From: a virus | Strand: one strand, 5' to 3' | IMG/VR virus record: IMGVR_UViG_3300035704_000391 | Location: 1-25,121 of that record | Length of the DNA stretch: 25,121 nt | In this document: piece after piece, positions 6,355 through 14,663 of the stretch | Numbering within the stretch: position 1 is the first letter of the stretch | How the letters are laid out: each line of letters opens with the position of its first letter | Program-made: the position numbers and the translations under genes | The notes under the pieces: generated by a model | Told to the model about the DNA's origin: nothing | The model's input: the letters and a program-made list of their open reading frames with translations, nothing else | Database searches by the model: none

Positions 6355-9089
6355 TAGTCAGCCTCCGGAGTCTCGGCATCGGCGCCGCGAATGAACTCTT
6401 TCCATCCCCAGGCTTCCGGCTGCGCTGTGCCCACTTCGCGCATCCAGGCACGGATCGAGTAGACGCGGCCTGTCGGCGTTCCTGCTCCCTGCGGAGTGGC
6501 CCTCAGGCGCCACAGACGCCCGCGCAGGTTCGGAGGAACGCGGAATTCGTAAATGTCGCGGTCCGACTCCGGCCCGTCGAAAGTGAACCGCGGCGAGAGG
6601 CCATCGGGCAGATCGGTAGAAATCTCGATATTGAACTGCCCCACGGTGTCCGCTTCGAAGCGCTGCGCCATCTGAACGCGTTCACTGCTGAAGTCGAGCA
6701 CCTGTGTGGAGCGAATCGACGCATCGCGCTCTTCTAGCGACCAATAAATATAGAGTCCCTGCACCGCCGGCGGGACGTTGCCGCCTTGCGTCGGGTCGCC
6801 GGTTGGATCGAGCGGATCGATCTCGGTGCGGACGCTGATGTGGTACGGCCCATCGTCGCCCCAGTCATCCGGAAGCGGCATGTAAAACTTTTGGCGAGAC
6901 GTTCCTGTGAACGATGCCTTGTAAGGAGCCGGCACGGATGACAACGGCCCAGCCGTGTCCGTTGCGTTGAACAGCAGCCACACGTTCATCGTGGCGCCGT
7001 TTAGTTCCGCATCGATGACTACTTCCTGATAGTCCTTCGCCTGGTCGCCGAGCCCTTGATCCAAGAACCGCGTTTGCCAGACGCTCGGAGCCGTGCCAGC
7101 GACCTGGCGCGACATGAGTAGATAACCTTCCGCATCCCCCGCGAACCAGGTGTATTTGTTGCCGAACGGGATTGCCGTCGTCAGCGCAATTCCGAAGTTG
7201 CTGGTGAAGCTCGCCCATCGGTCAATCTCGGGGTGGTAAAGAAAAGCGGCGCCGATGATGTCTCCAGGCGATCCTCCGCCATTCCCAAGCACGGCCGTTC
7301 CGTTCTGATAGCAAGCAAACGGGTATTGCGGCGTGCCGAGAAGATCCTGCCCGCGCTGTCCAGCTACGATGTCGCTGAACCCAGGCTTGAGCCAGCGCTT
7401 TCCCATAAACACAGGCGCAAGCTTGTCGCTCGCGCACTTGATGGCATACATATCGAACCGGTACACGCCATCCGGCCCGAGCGCGAGATCAAAGCCGCCG
7501 GCTTTCGTCACACAGCCCTTGTCGATAATGCCCGAGGTCGCTTCCGTTTCCGTGAGCTGGCCCGTGACGATGTCGCCGTACACCGTCCATACGGTGCGTT
7601 GCTTGTAAATGGCCAGCACTTCCGTGTGCAGGGTCATGTCTTTGATGCTGTCGTCGGGGAGCCCAACCTGCGTCCAGTTTCCGGTCTCGGCGTTATCTTG
7701 CGAGGCCGGGAAAAGCGGGATGCCGTTCTGGCTCCAGTACATGCGTCCGTTCTTCCAAGCGGCCAGCACGTTGAAGTACGGCCCGGCGATTCCCATATCG
7801 TCGCTCGCCACTCCACTCGGCGGCGGGTCGTTCGTCGTTGGCATTTCGATGCCGACAAGCGTGAGCTGCAGGTCCGGTGCGCCGTCCGTGTAACTCGTCG
7901 TCGTCGCGTCTGCAAACTCGATCACCTGATAGGCGTTGCCGAGCGTCCCGCCCTCGCGGTAAAGCCGCTGCCGCACGATGTCTTGGCCGGCAGGGGGAGC
8001 GTCCCAGGTAAGATCCACCAGCCCGTTGCTTGGCGTCACTTCGGCGCTCACTGGTCCAGGATTCGTTTCGAGGCCAGCCGAATTCACGAAAGTGCGGTAA
8101 TACTGATAAGTTCCGACTGCTCCCGCGCTGGCATCAACCGCGAAGCCGCCTTCCGCAATCGGCGCGGTGCCTGGGGCGGCCGGCGCGCCAGCAACGCCAC
8201 TCGTAGGCATCAGCACGGCTGAAGGCGTGGCAATCGTGTCCACCCACGGCGTATCATTGCTCGGGTACGTCGATGTGAGTGCCGTTAGGCAATAGGCGCC
8301 GGTCGGGTCCAGCCCGTTGCCGAATTGCTTCAGGAACGTCGAGGAACCAGAACCAGACTGCCGGTAAAGCCGAATCGCGCCCACGGCAGCGTAGGGCAAA
8401 CCGAGAATCGCGTTAGCTCCGCCCGCCGAAGAAATCGTTACACCCGGGCCTGGCGCAGATTCGTAAGGCGTGAGAAAGCCGCCACTCTCCGGAGCCGCGA
8501 ACGTTACATAAGTGCAGTAGTAAGTGTAGTCGCCCACCAGCGGGCCATCGCCGCTCGTGTTGGCTACCGCTGTAATCGATGAACCTGGGATGTCCGGAAG
8601 CCACGGCGTCACAGCCGTTCCCGGGAAAATCTCGGTGAGGATCGCCGGATCGATCTTAAGTTGCTGGAGCGGATCGTGAACCCAAATGAAGCCGTTCCAA
8701 ACGACAATACTTAGCCGCTTGCCGCTCAGCCCGGACGCGACCAGAGTCACGAAGCTGCCATCGCGCCAATAGTAGAGTGCCGTGCCCGCACCAACCAGGA
8801 ACGCGCCGCTCACGCTGTATTGTGGAGTACTGAAACTTCCGAAGCTAATGGACACGATCCCGTTGGTGTACGCCTGCGTCGTCGAGAAATCGTCGAGCTT
8901 ATAAACGGAATGAACCGGCTGGCCGTTCGGCGCTCGGCCGAGGCGCCAGAACGTATCCGCGCCGCGGAGTTCGCCGGCGCTATCGACGCGCCAATTGCGA
9001 AAGTCGATCGCATCGCCTTCGGGCGTCTTGTCGCTGGGCGTAAGTAGATTTAACCCGCCGGGGAAGATCCGTTGTTCTTCGCGCTTCAT
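6354..9089 (-). CDS. Tail nozzle / stabilisation-like protein with fibronectin-like insert
   Basis: 911 residues. The N-terminus has the pattern seen in nozzle or DNA-stabilisation proteins of short-tailed phages (P22 gp10-like, T7 gp12-like): FPGGLNLLTPSDKTPEGDAI near 9-28, then FRNWRVDSAGELRG. Many short strands with aromatic ends follow (ALYYWRDGSF, FIWVHDP, VLAAWKNGRMYWSQ, VWTVYGD, YTWFAGDAEGYLL), which fits a beta-propeller-like body. One or two fibronectin-like segments sit inside (about 165-260 and 325-420; for example YQYYRTFVNSAGLETNPGP). Such proteins form the lower ring of the tail and hold the packaged genome. GGGGAGGG lies eight bases before the ATG, which overlaps the preceding stop as TAATG. 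Placement right after three adaptor-like genes supports the call; P22-type versus T7-type cannot be decided here. Confidence 0.75.
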   Translation of the reverse strand: MKREEQRIFPGGLNLLTPSDKTPEGDAIDFRNWRVDSAGELRGADTFWRLGRAPNGQPVHSVYKLDDFSTTQAYTNGIVSISFGSFSTPQYSVSGAFLVGAGTALYYWRDGSFVTLVASGLSGKRLSIVVWNGFIWVHDPLQQLKIDPAILTEIFPGTAVTPWLPDIPGSSITAVANTSGDGPLVGDYTYYCTYVTFAAPESGGFLTPYESAPGPGVTISSAGGANAILGLPYAAVGAIRLYRQSGSGSSTFLKQFGNGLDPTGAYCLTALTSTYPSNDTPWVDTIATPSAVLMPTSGVAGAPAAPGTAPIAEGGFAVDASAGAVGTYQYYRTFVNSAGLETNPGPVSAEVTPSNGLVDLTWDAPPAGQDIVRQRLYREGGTLGNAYQVIEFADATTTSYTDGAPDLQLTLVGIEMPTTNDPPPSGVASDDMGIAGPYFNVLAAWKNGRMYWSQNGIPLFPASQDNAETGNWTQVGLPDDSIKDMTLHTEVLAIYKQRTVWTVYGDIVTGQLTETEATSGIIDKGCVTKAGGFDLALGPDGVYRFDMYAIKCASDKLAPVFMGKRWLKPGFSDIVAGQRGQDLLGTPQYPFACYQNGTAVLGNGGGSPGDIIGAAFLYHPEIDRWASFTSNFGIALTTAIPFGNKYTWFAGDAEGYLLMSRQVAGTAPSVWQTRFLDQGLGDQAKDYQEVVIDAELNGATMNVWLLFNATDTAGPLSSVPAPYKASFTGTSRQKFYMPLPDDWGDDGPYHISVRTEIDPLDPTGDPTQGGNVPPAVQGLYIYWSLEERDASIRSTQVLDFSSERVQMAQRFEADTVGQFNIEISTDLPDGLSPRFTFDGPESDRDIYEFRVPPNLRGRLWRLRATPQGAGTPTGRVYSIRAWMREVGTAQPEAWGWKEFIRGADAETPEAD

Positions 9090-9712
9090 TACTCAAGCCC
9101 TCCCCAGTAAGTCGTAAACACCTGCTCGTAGAGCGAAATCATGGACTGAGCCGCCGAAACCACTTCGGGCATGGCGTATGGGCTTTCCTTCCCGCGAGCA
9201 CGTGCCAGCGCGAAGTACAGGAAATAATCGGCCACCACGCCCGGAATCGGTACCGTCGTCTGCGTTGTGCTCACCGCCGCCGGCGTCACGTGGCTGATCG
9301 TCTCCAGCTCAGCGCTCGATGACTGCACCGGGTACAGCGTCACCGTGCCGAGCGGCCCGGCGTCCATGCTGTAGCGCGATGGCAACACGCCAGGCGAGCA
9401 CAGCGTCTCAGGCCAAAGCGAATCGTAGGCAAGCAATTCCGCGGCCGACGTTGGCCGAAGCTGTTGGCCATTGACGCTCACGTGGATCGAATCGATCCAA
9501 TCCGCCGGCAGTGCGAGAACAGGCGTCGGCGTTCCCGGGACGCTCACAATCTCGCGCGAGACGAAAAGGCCCAGCTCCGCCAGGCGAAGTGCCGCCTCCT
9601 GGAAGTACCCGTACACTTCGCTCTTTGTGAGCCAGTCCGCGACATCGGTCCAAGCGAATGCGCCGACGCGAGAGAGGAAGTCGATTTCGGTCTGCGTTAG
9701 GTCCCAGCTCAT
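9089..9712 (-). CDS. Neck/adaptor-like protein, paralogue of the preceding gene
   Basis: 207 residues. A helical N-terminal part (TEIDFLSRVGAFAWTDVADW, then an E/A/L-rich helix) is followed by a strand block with LALPADWIDSIHVSVNGQQL, RPTSAAELLAYDSLW (86-100), PSRYSMDAG and VTLYPVQ, and a final helix-rich end. The block LP..., GQQLRP, AEL.A.DS.W, P.RY, YP is shared with the 213-aa gene just upstream, so the two are tandem relatives. Helix-plus-beta proteins of this kind with LP and YP motifs are typical of the ring between portal and tail. ATGA overlaps the previous stop by four bases. Function is inferred from pattern and location. Confidence 0.72.
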   Translation of the reverse strand: MSWDLTQTEIDFLSRVGAFAWTDVADWLTKSEVYGYFQEAALRLAELGLFVSREIVSVPGTPTPVLALPADWIDSIHVSVNGQQLRPTSAAELLAYDSLWPETLCSPGVLPSRYSMDAGPLGTVTLYPVQSSSAELETISHVTPAAVSTTQTTVPIPGVVADYFLYFALARARGKESPYAMPEVVSAAQSMISLYEQVFTTYWGGLE

Positions 9713-10350
9713 TTCACCCTCGTGAGTTCGAATGGCATAGCCGTCGCGAAGCCGCTATCCCGTTGCCGCTCGCGAATCAGATCACCGACCTTCTTCGCTT
9801 CCGCCATGAACTCATCCCGGTAGCCAGAGAATTTGGCCAGCTCCTGGCCGCCCTCGATTTGGCGCAAAGCCCACGCCGAATAGTTCACGGGCGCATACTG
9901 AGAAGCCGCGCGGAGCTGCAAGCTATCGCCGTTCGCCTCCATCGTGGCCGGACAGCACGCGTAAACGATGTTGAGCGTGTCGGCCGCCGCCGGTTGCGGG
10001 TAAATCGCCAGCCAATCGAGCCCGCGCAGAACGTAGCGCTGAGGAATGCCCGGCGTGTTCTGCCAGCCGCTATCGAGCGCTTCAAGTTCGGCGATCGTCG
10101 CCGGCCGGAGTTGCTGGCCAGACGAATTGTAGACCCTCCGCGGCAGGATGAAGTCCGGCAGTGTGGCGAGGACGTTGTATGCGAGCTGTCCACCCGTGAG
10201 CGGAAACGGGAGCGTCCGTTCGAGACAGAGCGAGAGCAGCACAAAGAGGCGCTGCGCCTCATTCAGCGCTCCCGTGGCGTTCGGATAAAAGACGCCGCCG
10301 CCATCGTTTAGCTTCGTCCACGTCAGGGCCTGGAGTTGAGTGAGGGTCAT
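9709..10350 (-). CDS. Neck/adaptor-like protein
   Basis: 213 residues. The N-terminal 60 residues are helical with aromatic and asparagine spots (LNEAQRLFVLLSLCLERTLP). Then follows LATLPDFILPRRVYNSSGQQ and LRPATIAELEALDSGW (81-96), IPQRYVLRGLDWLAIYPQP (102-120), and a C-terminal helical part ending in charged residues (GYRDEFMAEAKKVGDLIRER). It shares the GQQLRP...AEL.A.DS.W...P.RY...YP frame with the following gene. This matches the usual design of head-to-tail adaptor proteins in short-tailed phages. It begins two bases after the stop of the 384-aa gene. A specific named family cannot be assigned by eye. Confidence 0.72.
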   Translation of the reverse strand: MTLTQLQALTWTKLNDGGGVFYPNATGALNEAQRLFVLLSLCLERTLPFPLTGGQLAYNVLATLPDFILPRRVYNSSGQQLRPATIAELEALDSGWQNTPGIPQRYVLRGLDWLAIYPQPAAADTLNIVYACCPATMEANGDSLQLRAASQYAPVNYSAWALRQIEGGQELAKFSGYRDEFMAEAKKVGDLIRERQRDSGFATAMPFELTRVK

Positions 10351-10352
10351 GG

Positions 10353-11507
10353 CTAGTACGTGTACTGCGCGAGCACAGCTTGCCCCGTCGTTGGAATCGC
10401 GGCGCCCAAGAACACGATCAGCAGGCCCGAGGCGTTATAGTCCGTCCCAAGCAGCTTGAGAGTGCCGTTGACCGTTACGATGACCGGCGTGAGCGGTGGA
10501 AAGCTCACCGTGAAAATCGCGTTCGTCCCGTTCACGACGCCCGCAGGGGCCTCGCTTTTGAATGTTCCCGCGCCAGTGGCCAGGTCCGCCGAGTCGTCCA
10601 GCAACAAGTTCCGCGCAATCAGCGGACCGCTGGAACGCAGAACGCGCTGTATCCGGTGTCTGGTGTAGCTGGATTCGAGACGCATCCGCTCGTTCGGGTG
10701 CTTGCCGTTCTCGACGTGGATTTGCCCGTTGAGATGCGCCTCGTAGCGAGACTCCCACCGCATCGCCTCGTTCGCGTCTTTGGAAAGGTCCGCTTTCGCT
10801 CCCGCGATGATCGCCGCCGAGGACACGAAGGCGAGCGGCCCGTCTGTCGTACTGCTTCCGTCGAATCCTTCGCCGATCAGATCGAACGTAATCGGATAGC
10901 CCTGCGCCAGCGTCGGAACCGGGTACAGAAGCACGCGCTGCACCGTCTCGCCCGTCTGGCTGTCAACGCCGTCATCCTTGAGAACATAGTCGGTAGCCGG
11001 GCAGTTGATGGCGAGAAACGAGCCTTCCAATTCTCCGAAGACGTCCTCGTCGATGGCGTCCAGCAGCGCGCCGTTTACCGGACTGCCAACTGAGCGCAGC
11101 TCCCGGCAATTGTCCGGCAAATCATAATACGCTTGCGCGAGCCAGTACGGCCCGGAAGTGCCTCCCTCGAACGGGCGGTCGAGGGTGAGCGACGTTCCGT
11201 CAACTATAGTTGCCGTGTAAAGCGGCCCATAGCCAAGGAACAGCTGCCAGCCGTTCATCGCCGCCGTCCAGGACGTGCCGACGCCGACGCCGGCCGTCGA
11301 TCCTGGCGTGAGCGTAATCGTTCCGGTGTTATAAGCCGCCGTCGTCTCGAGGTAGCCAGAGCCTTCGATGCCCTTCCAGTTCATCGCGGAGAGGATCAGC
11401 TCATAGCGTCCCCGAATCGCGTGATCGATGGTGTCGAGCTTAGTGCCCGGCCCAGCGAACTGCTGAAGCAGGATGCGTATCTGACCCCATGAGTATTGAT
11501 TGACCAC
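10353..11507 (-). CDS. Adaptor-like virion protein with two beta-domain additions
   Basis: 384 residues starting at GTG, directly after the stop of the SGNH fibre gene (TAAGTG). The N-terminal helices (GQIRILLQQFAGPGTKLDTI) and the core block DLPDNCRELRSV (129-140) ... RVLLYPVPTL (191-200) follow the same LP ... YP plan as the next two genes. An inserted beta segment at about 55-125 (TLTPGSTAGVGVGTSWTAAM then LTLDRPFEGGTSGPYW) is of a type common in phage neck and baseplate proteins. A separate C-terminal beta domain (about 322-384) has NGTNAIFTVSFPP, VTVNGTLKLLGTDYNASG and a Y.Y ending, also widespread in phage virion proteins. It is probably the first of three tandem neck proteins. The CDS is firm; the exact structural slot is inferred. 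Confidence 0.75.
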   Translation of the reverse strand: MVNQYSWGQIRILLQQFAGPGTKLDTIDHAIRGRYELILSAMNWKGIEGSGYLETTAAYNTGTITLTPGSTAGVGVGTSWTAAMNGWQLFLGYGPLYTATIVDGTSLTLDRPFEGGTSGPYWLAQAYYDLPDNCRELRSVGSPVNGALLDAIDEDVFGELEGSFLAINCPATDYVLKDDGVDSQTGETVQRVLLYPVPTLAQGYPITFDLIGEGFDGSSTTDGPLAFVSSAAIIAGAKADLSKDANEAMRWESRYEAHLNGQIHVENGKHPNERMRLESSYTRHRIQRVLRSSGPLIARNLLLDDSADLATGAGTFKSEAPAGVVNGTNAIFTVSFPPLTPVIVTVNGTLKLLGTDYNASGLLIVFLGAAIPTTGQAVLAQYTY

Positions 11508-14500
11508 TTAGAAAGCCCCCAGAACGCGGTAATTCGTGCCGTCGCACATGCCGGTAACATGGCTGCTTCCGCCACTCGCGATCACATTGCCGACCGTAGT
11601 CACGCTCGAATCGCTTACGCGGATGATGGCGCCCTCGCCGGCCGTCGCGCACGCCGTCCAGCTCGCGAGCGCTAGCGGTGGGATCTGAGCGCCCTGCGCC
11701 AATTTGAAGACGCCCGTCGAGTCCATCGACGCGCGCAACGCGCCGCCCGTCAGGTCGTAGATGCAGAACTTGTTCGCGCAGCCGTAAGCGGTCTCGCTGG
11801 AGTTCCCGACACCCGCCCAAAACCAGCGGCCGGAGCCCTTGTACACCGTTGCTGTAATGGCGCTCGTTCCGGTGCTCGTGTTGAGCAGGTACATTGCCGC
11901 ATAGTTGACGCTCGACGTGAAGACGGCCGAGCCGCCGGTGTCCCAGTCCGCGTCATAGCGGTTGTTGGTCTTGTCGTACAGATACCAGGAGCTGTCCGAT
12001 TTCTTCAGCCCGGCCCGGTACTCGTGGGAGCTATTGGCATAAGAGATGTTCACGTCAGTCCCAGAAACGCTCGACAAACTGCGCAGGTTGAGCATCGGAT
12101 TAAAGCCGCCGTTCGTGGCGGACTGCATGATGTTAAGCGAGCCGTTCATGAACTTCGACACTTCCGTGCTCGTCGCCGCGCCGCCGATCACATTGGAGTT
12201 GACCAAATCCGCCAGTGCGAGCGCCCCAGCATCGTTCGGATGCAGACCGTCGCTGAATAGTCCCATCGCGTTCGCGTCGGCATACGCCGGCCATTGCGTG
12301 TAGGCAGAAATGTAGCCGTAGCCTGCGGAGGTTGCCAAGCTAAGCATCGCCGCGATCGCTGTCGGCTGGTTCGAAGAGCAACTGAGATTCGAGCAAGGTG
12401 GCTCAGCGAATAGCAGAATGGAGCTTCCCCGCCCCGCTTGGTGCGTGGCGATCGCGGCCAGCTCCGTCGCAAAGGACGGCGAACCGCCTACCGTGCCGTA
12501 TTCCGCTTCGTTCGTGCCGAGGCTAAGAACCGTCAACGCATCGCCGCTTTGCAGGTCCGAAAAATCAAAGTGCCCGACGTAACCGAGCGCCTGCATGCTC
12601 CCGACCGCGTAATTGTCGATCGCGACACCATAGGTGTTTGCCACCCACTCGGCGCCGTAGAGATAGGAGAAGCCAGTCCCGCCGGCCGTCAGGACAACTG
12701 TGTGAGATCCAGCCGAAACCGTAAAGCTTGTCGCCACGGCCGTCGCGGATCCGGCGATAGTTCCGCACGCCGTGCCCGCGCTCGTCCCGTCGATCGCGAC
12801 GTCCATGCCGCTCGATGAGTCGCTGGTTCGCGCGCAATACACAATCAACGTTGTGCCGCTGTGGGCGCTCATCGTCGCCGTCGCTGCGGGCGACATCTTC
12901 ACAAGGGTGTTGAGTGTTGTGCCCGCTGATGGGACTTGCTGCGGCCCGATGGCCGTCGATGTCGTCCAGGTGCCCGTCAGCGTCCAGGCGGTTCCGTCGA
13001 CGTTCGGCACGCCGCTGGTAATCACCGAGAGCATCCCGGTTCCGTGCGAGACGTAGCCGGCGTTCGTGATCGCCTGGCGCAGATTGTTTACCCAAAGGCT
13101 TGCTTTGTCGGCTGGCCCGGTACCGGACGAGCAGGAAACGTTCGAGACGCACCGGGAAATCGAATCGGCGAAGACCTTTACGCGCACTACTTGTGTCGCC
13201 GACTTCGCCAGCGCCTCGCGCCAGGCGACCAGGTTCGAAGGCGTTCCGATGTCTCCGAATGCGTTGATCGTCTGCGTTGGGAAGCTGCCAGTCACTGTCG
13301 TGTTGTTCCCGGCGATGATGCCCGGCGAGCTCGTACCCGTGCCGCCCGCCGAGATAGGCAAGGGCGAAGTAATGCCGTTCAGCGGCTTCCAGGCGGATCC
13401 GTCGCACCATACCAGCATCGACACCGACCCGCTGCCCGCGAGCGCTCCGAAAATGCTCGTCGCATCGTCTACACCTTCGACCTGGGTAACGATGGATGAG
13501 TTGCAGGTCGTAAGGGCCGCAACGTGCTGCGTATTCACCTGGAACTGGCTGAACTTGTTCACGCCCGTCATCACGTTCGCGGAGGCCTTCAGCGGCACAA
13601 CGGAAGTGACTATGTCGCACTCGCCTGGCGTCGAGGAACAATCGAGCGCGCCGGATCCGCCGGTAACGATATTGCCCCAACTCGCCACGCTGCCGTTGGT
13701 AACCAGATAGCCAGCCGTGCCAGTTTCGGCGGGCAGCGTGCCCGTGCCCGAGACGGCCGCCGTAATCGCCGTCCGCACCGCCTTCTCTGAGGCCAAGTTG
13801 CTATCGCTGCCGGGACTGCCGAGCGTCGTGACAAGCCCGAGGCCGGCACCGAGCGCCGCGCCGGTGGTGCTGTTCCACTGCACGATGTTGCCGCTCACGG
13901 TCGTTCCCGGCGTCGTGATGGCGCTTCCGCCAGCGCCGCAGGCCGCGCCAGAGTCGATCAGGTTGCCGTTTGCATCCCACTTGGCGCAATGGTCGGTGGC
14001 GAACGTGCCGACTCCGCTGACGAGCGAGTCGGGGCTGGTTCCCGAGAGAAATGAGGCGAAGTCCGCTAGGCCAAGATCGTGCGGCCCGACCGTCGTTCCA
14101 TCGCCGCCGTTGTACTGCGCAAACTGCCCGGACGTTCCTGTGTCAATCGTTCCCGTGCCCGTTCCGCTCGCGCCGGTGTCGCCCTTCGCTCCGGACGCTC
14201 CCGTTGCGCCGGGTGCTCCCGCCGCTCCCGCAGCTCCCGTTGCGCCCGCCGGTCCCACAACGGCGCCGGCGTCCAGGGTGTCGCCGTTCAAGAGCGTAAC
14301 GATCAGATGGCCCGATCCGTTCACCGCCGCGCTCCGGATGCCGCTGGATCCACTTCCGCCATCACCGTTGCCGAGCGGAAAGCCGCTACTCGGCCACGTC
14401 CCGGCTTTCGGCCCGTAAATGATCCACGTACTCGTGTTTACGTAGAAGTCGCCATCGCTGCCGAGCGTGTTCGCCGGCAGGCCTACGCCGTTGCGGACTG

Positions 14501-14591
14501 TGTTGACGCTGTGCGGGTGCGAGCTGATGCCTACGGCTTGCGGAAACGCCGGCAGGCCCAGCAACGCGAGAAAAAGGATAAGTTTGCCCAC
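11508..14591 (-). CDS. Tail fibre with signal-peptide-like leader, collagen-like repeats and SGNH hydrolase domain
   Basis: 1027 residues from GTG at 14591. Residues 1-19 look like a Sec signal peptide (MGKLILFLALLGLPAFPQA). Residues 113-145 are about ten collagen-like Gly-X-Y triplets, a usual trimerisation shaft in phage fibres. Residues 150-450 are G/T/S-rich fibre repeats. An SGNH/GDSL-type esterase domain follows: block I VKVFADSIS with nucleophile S477 (ADS instead of GDS), block II glycine near G664 (YAVGS), block III LSLGTNEAEYG with G692 and N694, block V DGLHPND with D781 and H784. Between blocks I and II lies a beta-rich insert (about 530-645), possibly a carbohydrate-binding module. 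The last 230 residues are again fibre-like. SGNH domains in tail fibres usually remove acetyl or other ester groups from host surface polysaccharide. The 72 bases before the start hold no gene and no clear ribosome site, so the start is moderately sure. Confidence 0.82.
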   Translation of the reverse strand: MGKLILFLALLGLPAFPQAVGISSHPHSVNTVRNGVGLPANTLGSDGDFYVNTSTWIIYGPKAGTWPSSGFPLGNGDGGSGSSGIRSAAVNGSGHLIVTLLNGDTLDAGAVVGPAGATGAAGAAGAPGATGASGAKGDTGASGTGTGTIDTGTSGQFAQYNGGDGTTVGPHDLGLADFASFLSGTSPDSLVSGVGTFATDHCAKWDANGNLIDSGAACGAGGSAITTPGTTVSGNIVQWNSTTGAALGAGLGLVTTLGSPGSDSNLASEKAVRTAITAAVSGTGTLPAETGTAGYLVTNGSVASWGNIVTGGSGALDCSSTPGECDIVTSVVPLKASANVMTGVNKFSQFQVNTQHVAALTTCNSSIVTQVEGVDDATSIFGALAGSGSVSMLVWCDGSAWKPLNGITSPLPISAGGTGTSSPGIIAGNNTTVTGSFPTQTINAFGDIGTPSNLVAWREALAKSATQVVRVKVFADSISRCVSNVSCSSGTGPADKASLWVNNLRQAITNAGYVSHGTGMLSVITSGVPNVDGTAWTLTGTWTTSTAIGPQQVPSAGTTLNTLVKMSPAATATMSAHSGTTLIVYCARTSDSSSGMDVAIDGTSAGTACGTIAGSATAVATSFTVSAGSHTVVLTAGGTGFSYLYGAEWVANTYGVAIDNYAVGSMQALGYVGHFDFSDLQSGDALTVLSLGTNEAEYGTVGGSPSFATELAAIATHQAGRGSSILLFAEPPCSNLSCSSNQPTAIAAMLSLATSAGYGYISAYTQWPAYADANAMGLFSDGLHPNDAGALALADLVNSNVIGGAATSTEVSKFMNGSLNIMQSATNGGFNPMLNLRSLSSVSGTDVNISYANSSHEYRAGLKKSDSSWYLYDKTNNRYDADWDTGGSAVFTSSVNYAAMYLLNTSTGTSAITATVYKGSGRWFWAGVGNSSETAYGCANKFCIYDLTGGALRASMDSTGVFKLAQGAQIPPLALASWTACATAGEGAIIRVSDSSVTTVGNVIASGGSSHVTGMCDGTNYRVLGAF

Positions 14592-14663
14592 ATCCGTTTA
14601 GTCGGAGTGTGGGGCAGGGCGTAGTTTTACTGGACAACGATGGAACAGTACGATCTTTCGCAT

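Noticed and set aside
7233-8222. Long open frame (329 codons) on the plus strand opposite the 911-aa gene
   Set aside because: The sequence is arginine-rich without any domain, lacks a ribosome site and lies wholly antisense to a convincing gene; long antisense frames are expected in GC-rich coding DNA.
14150-14280. Repetitive DNA suggestive of a repeat array
   Set aside because: It is the codon-level result of collagen-like Gly-X-Y triplets in the SGNH fibre; no spacers or constant direct repeat, so not a CRISPR.
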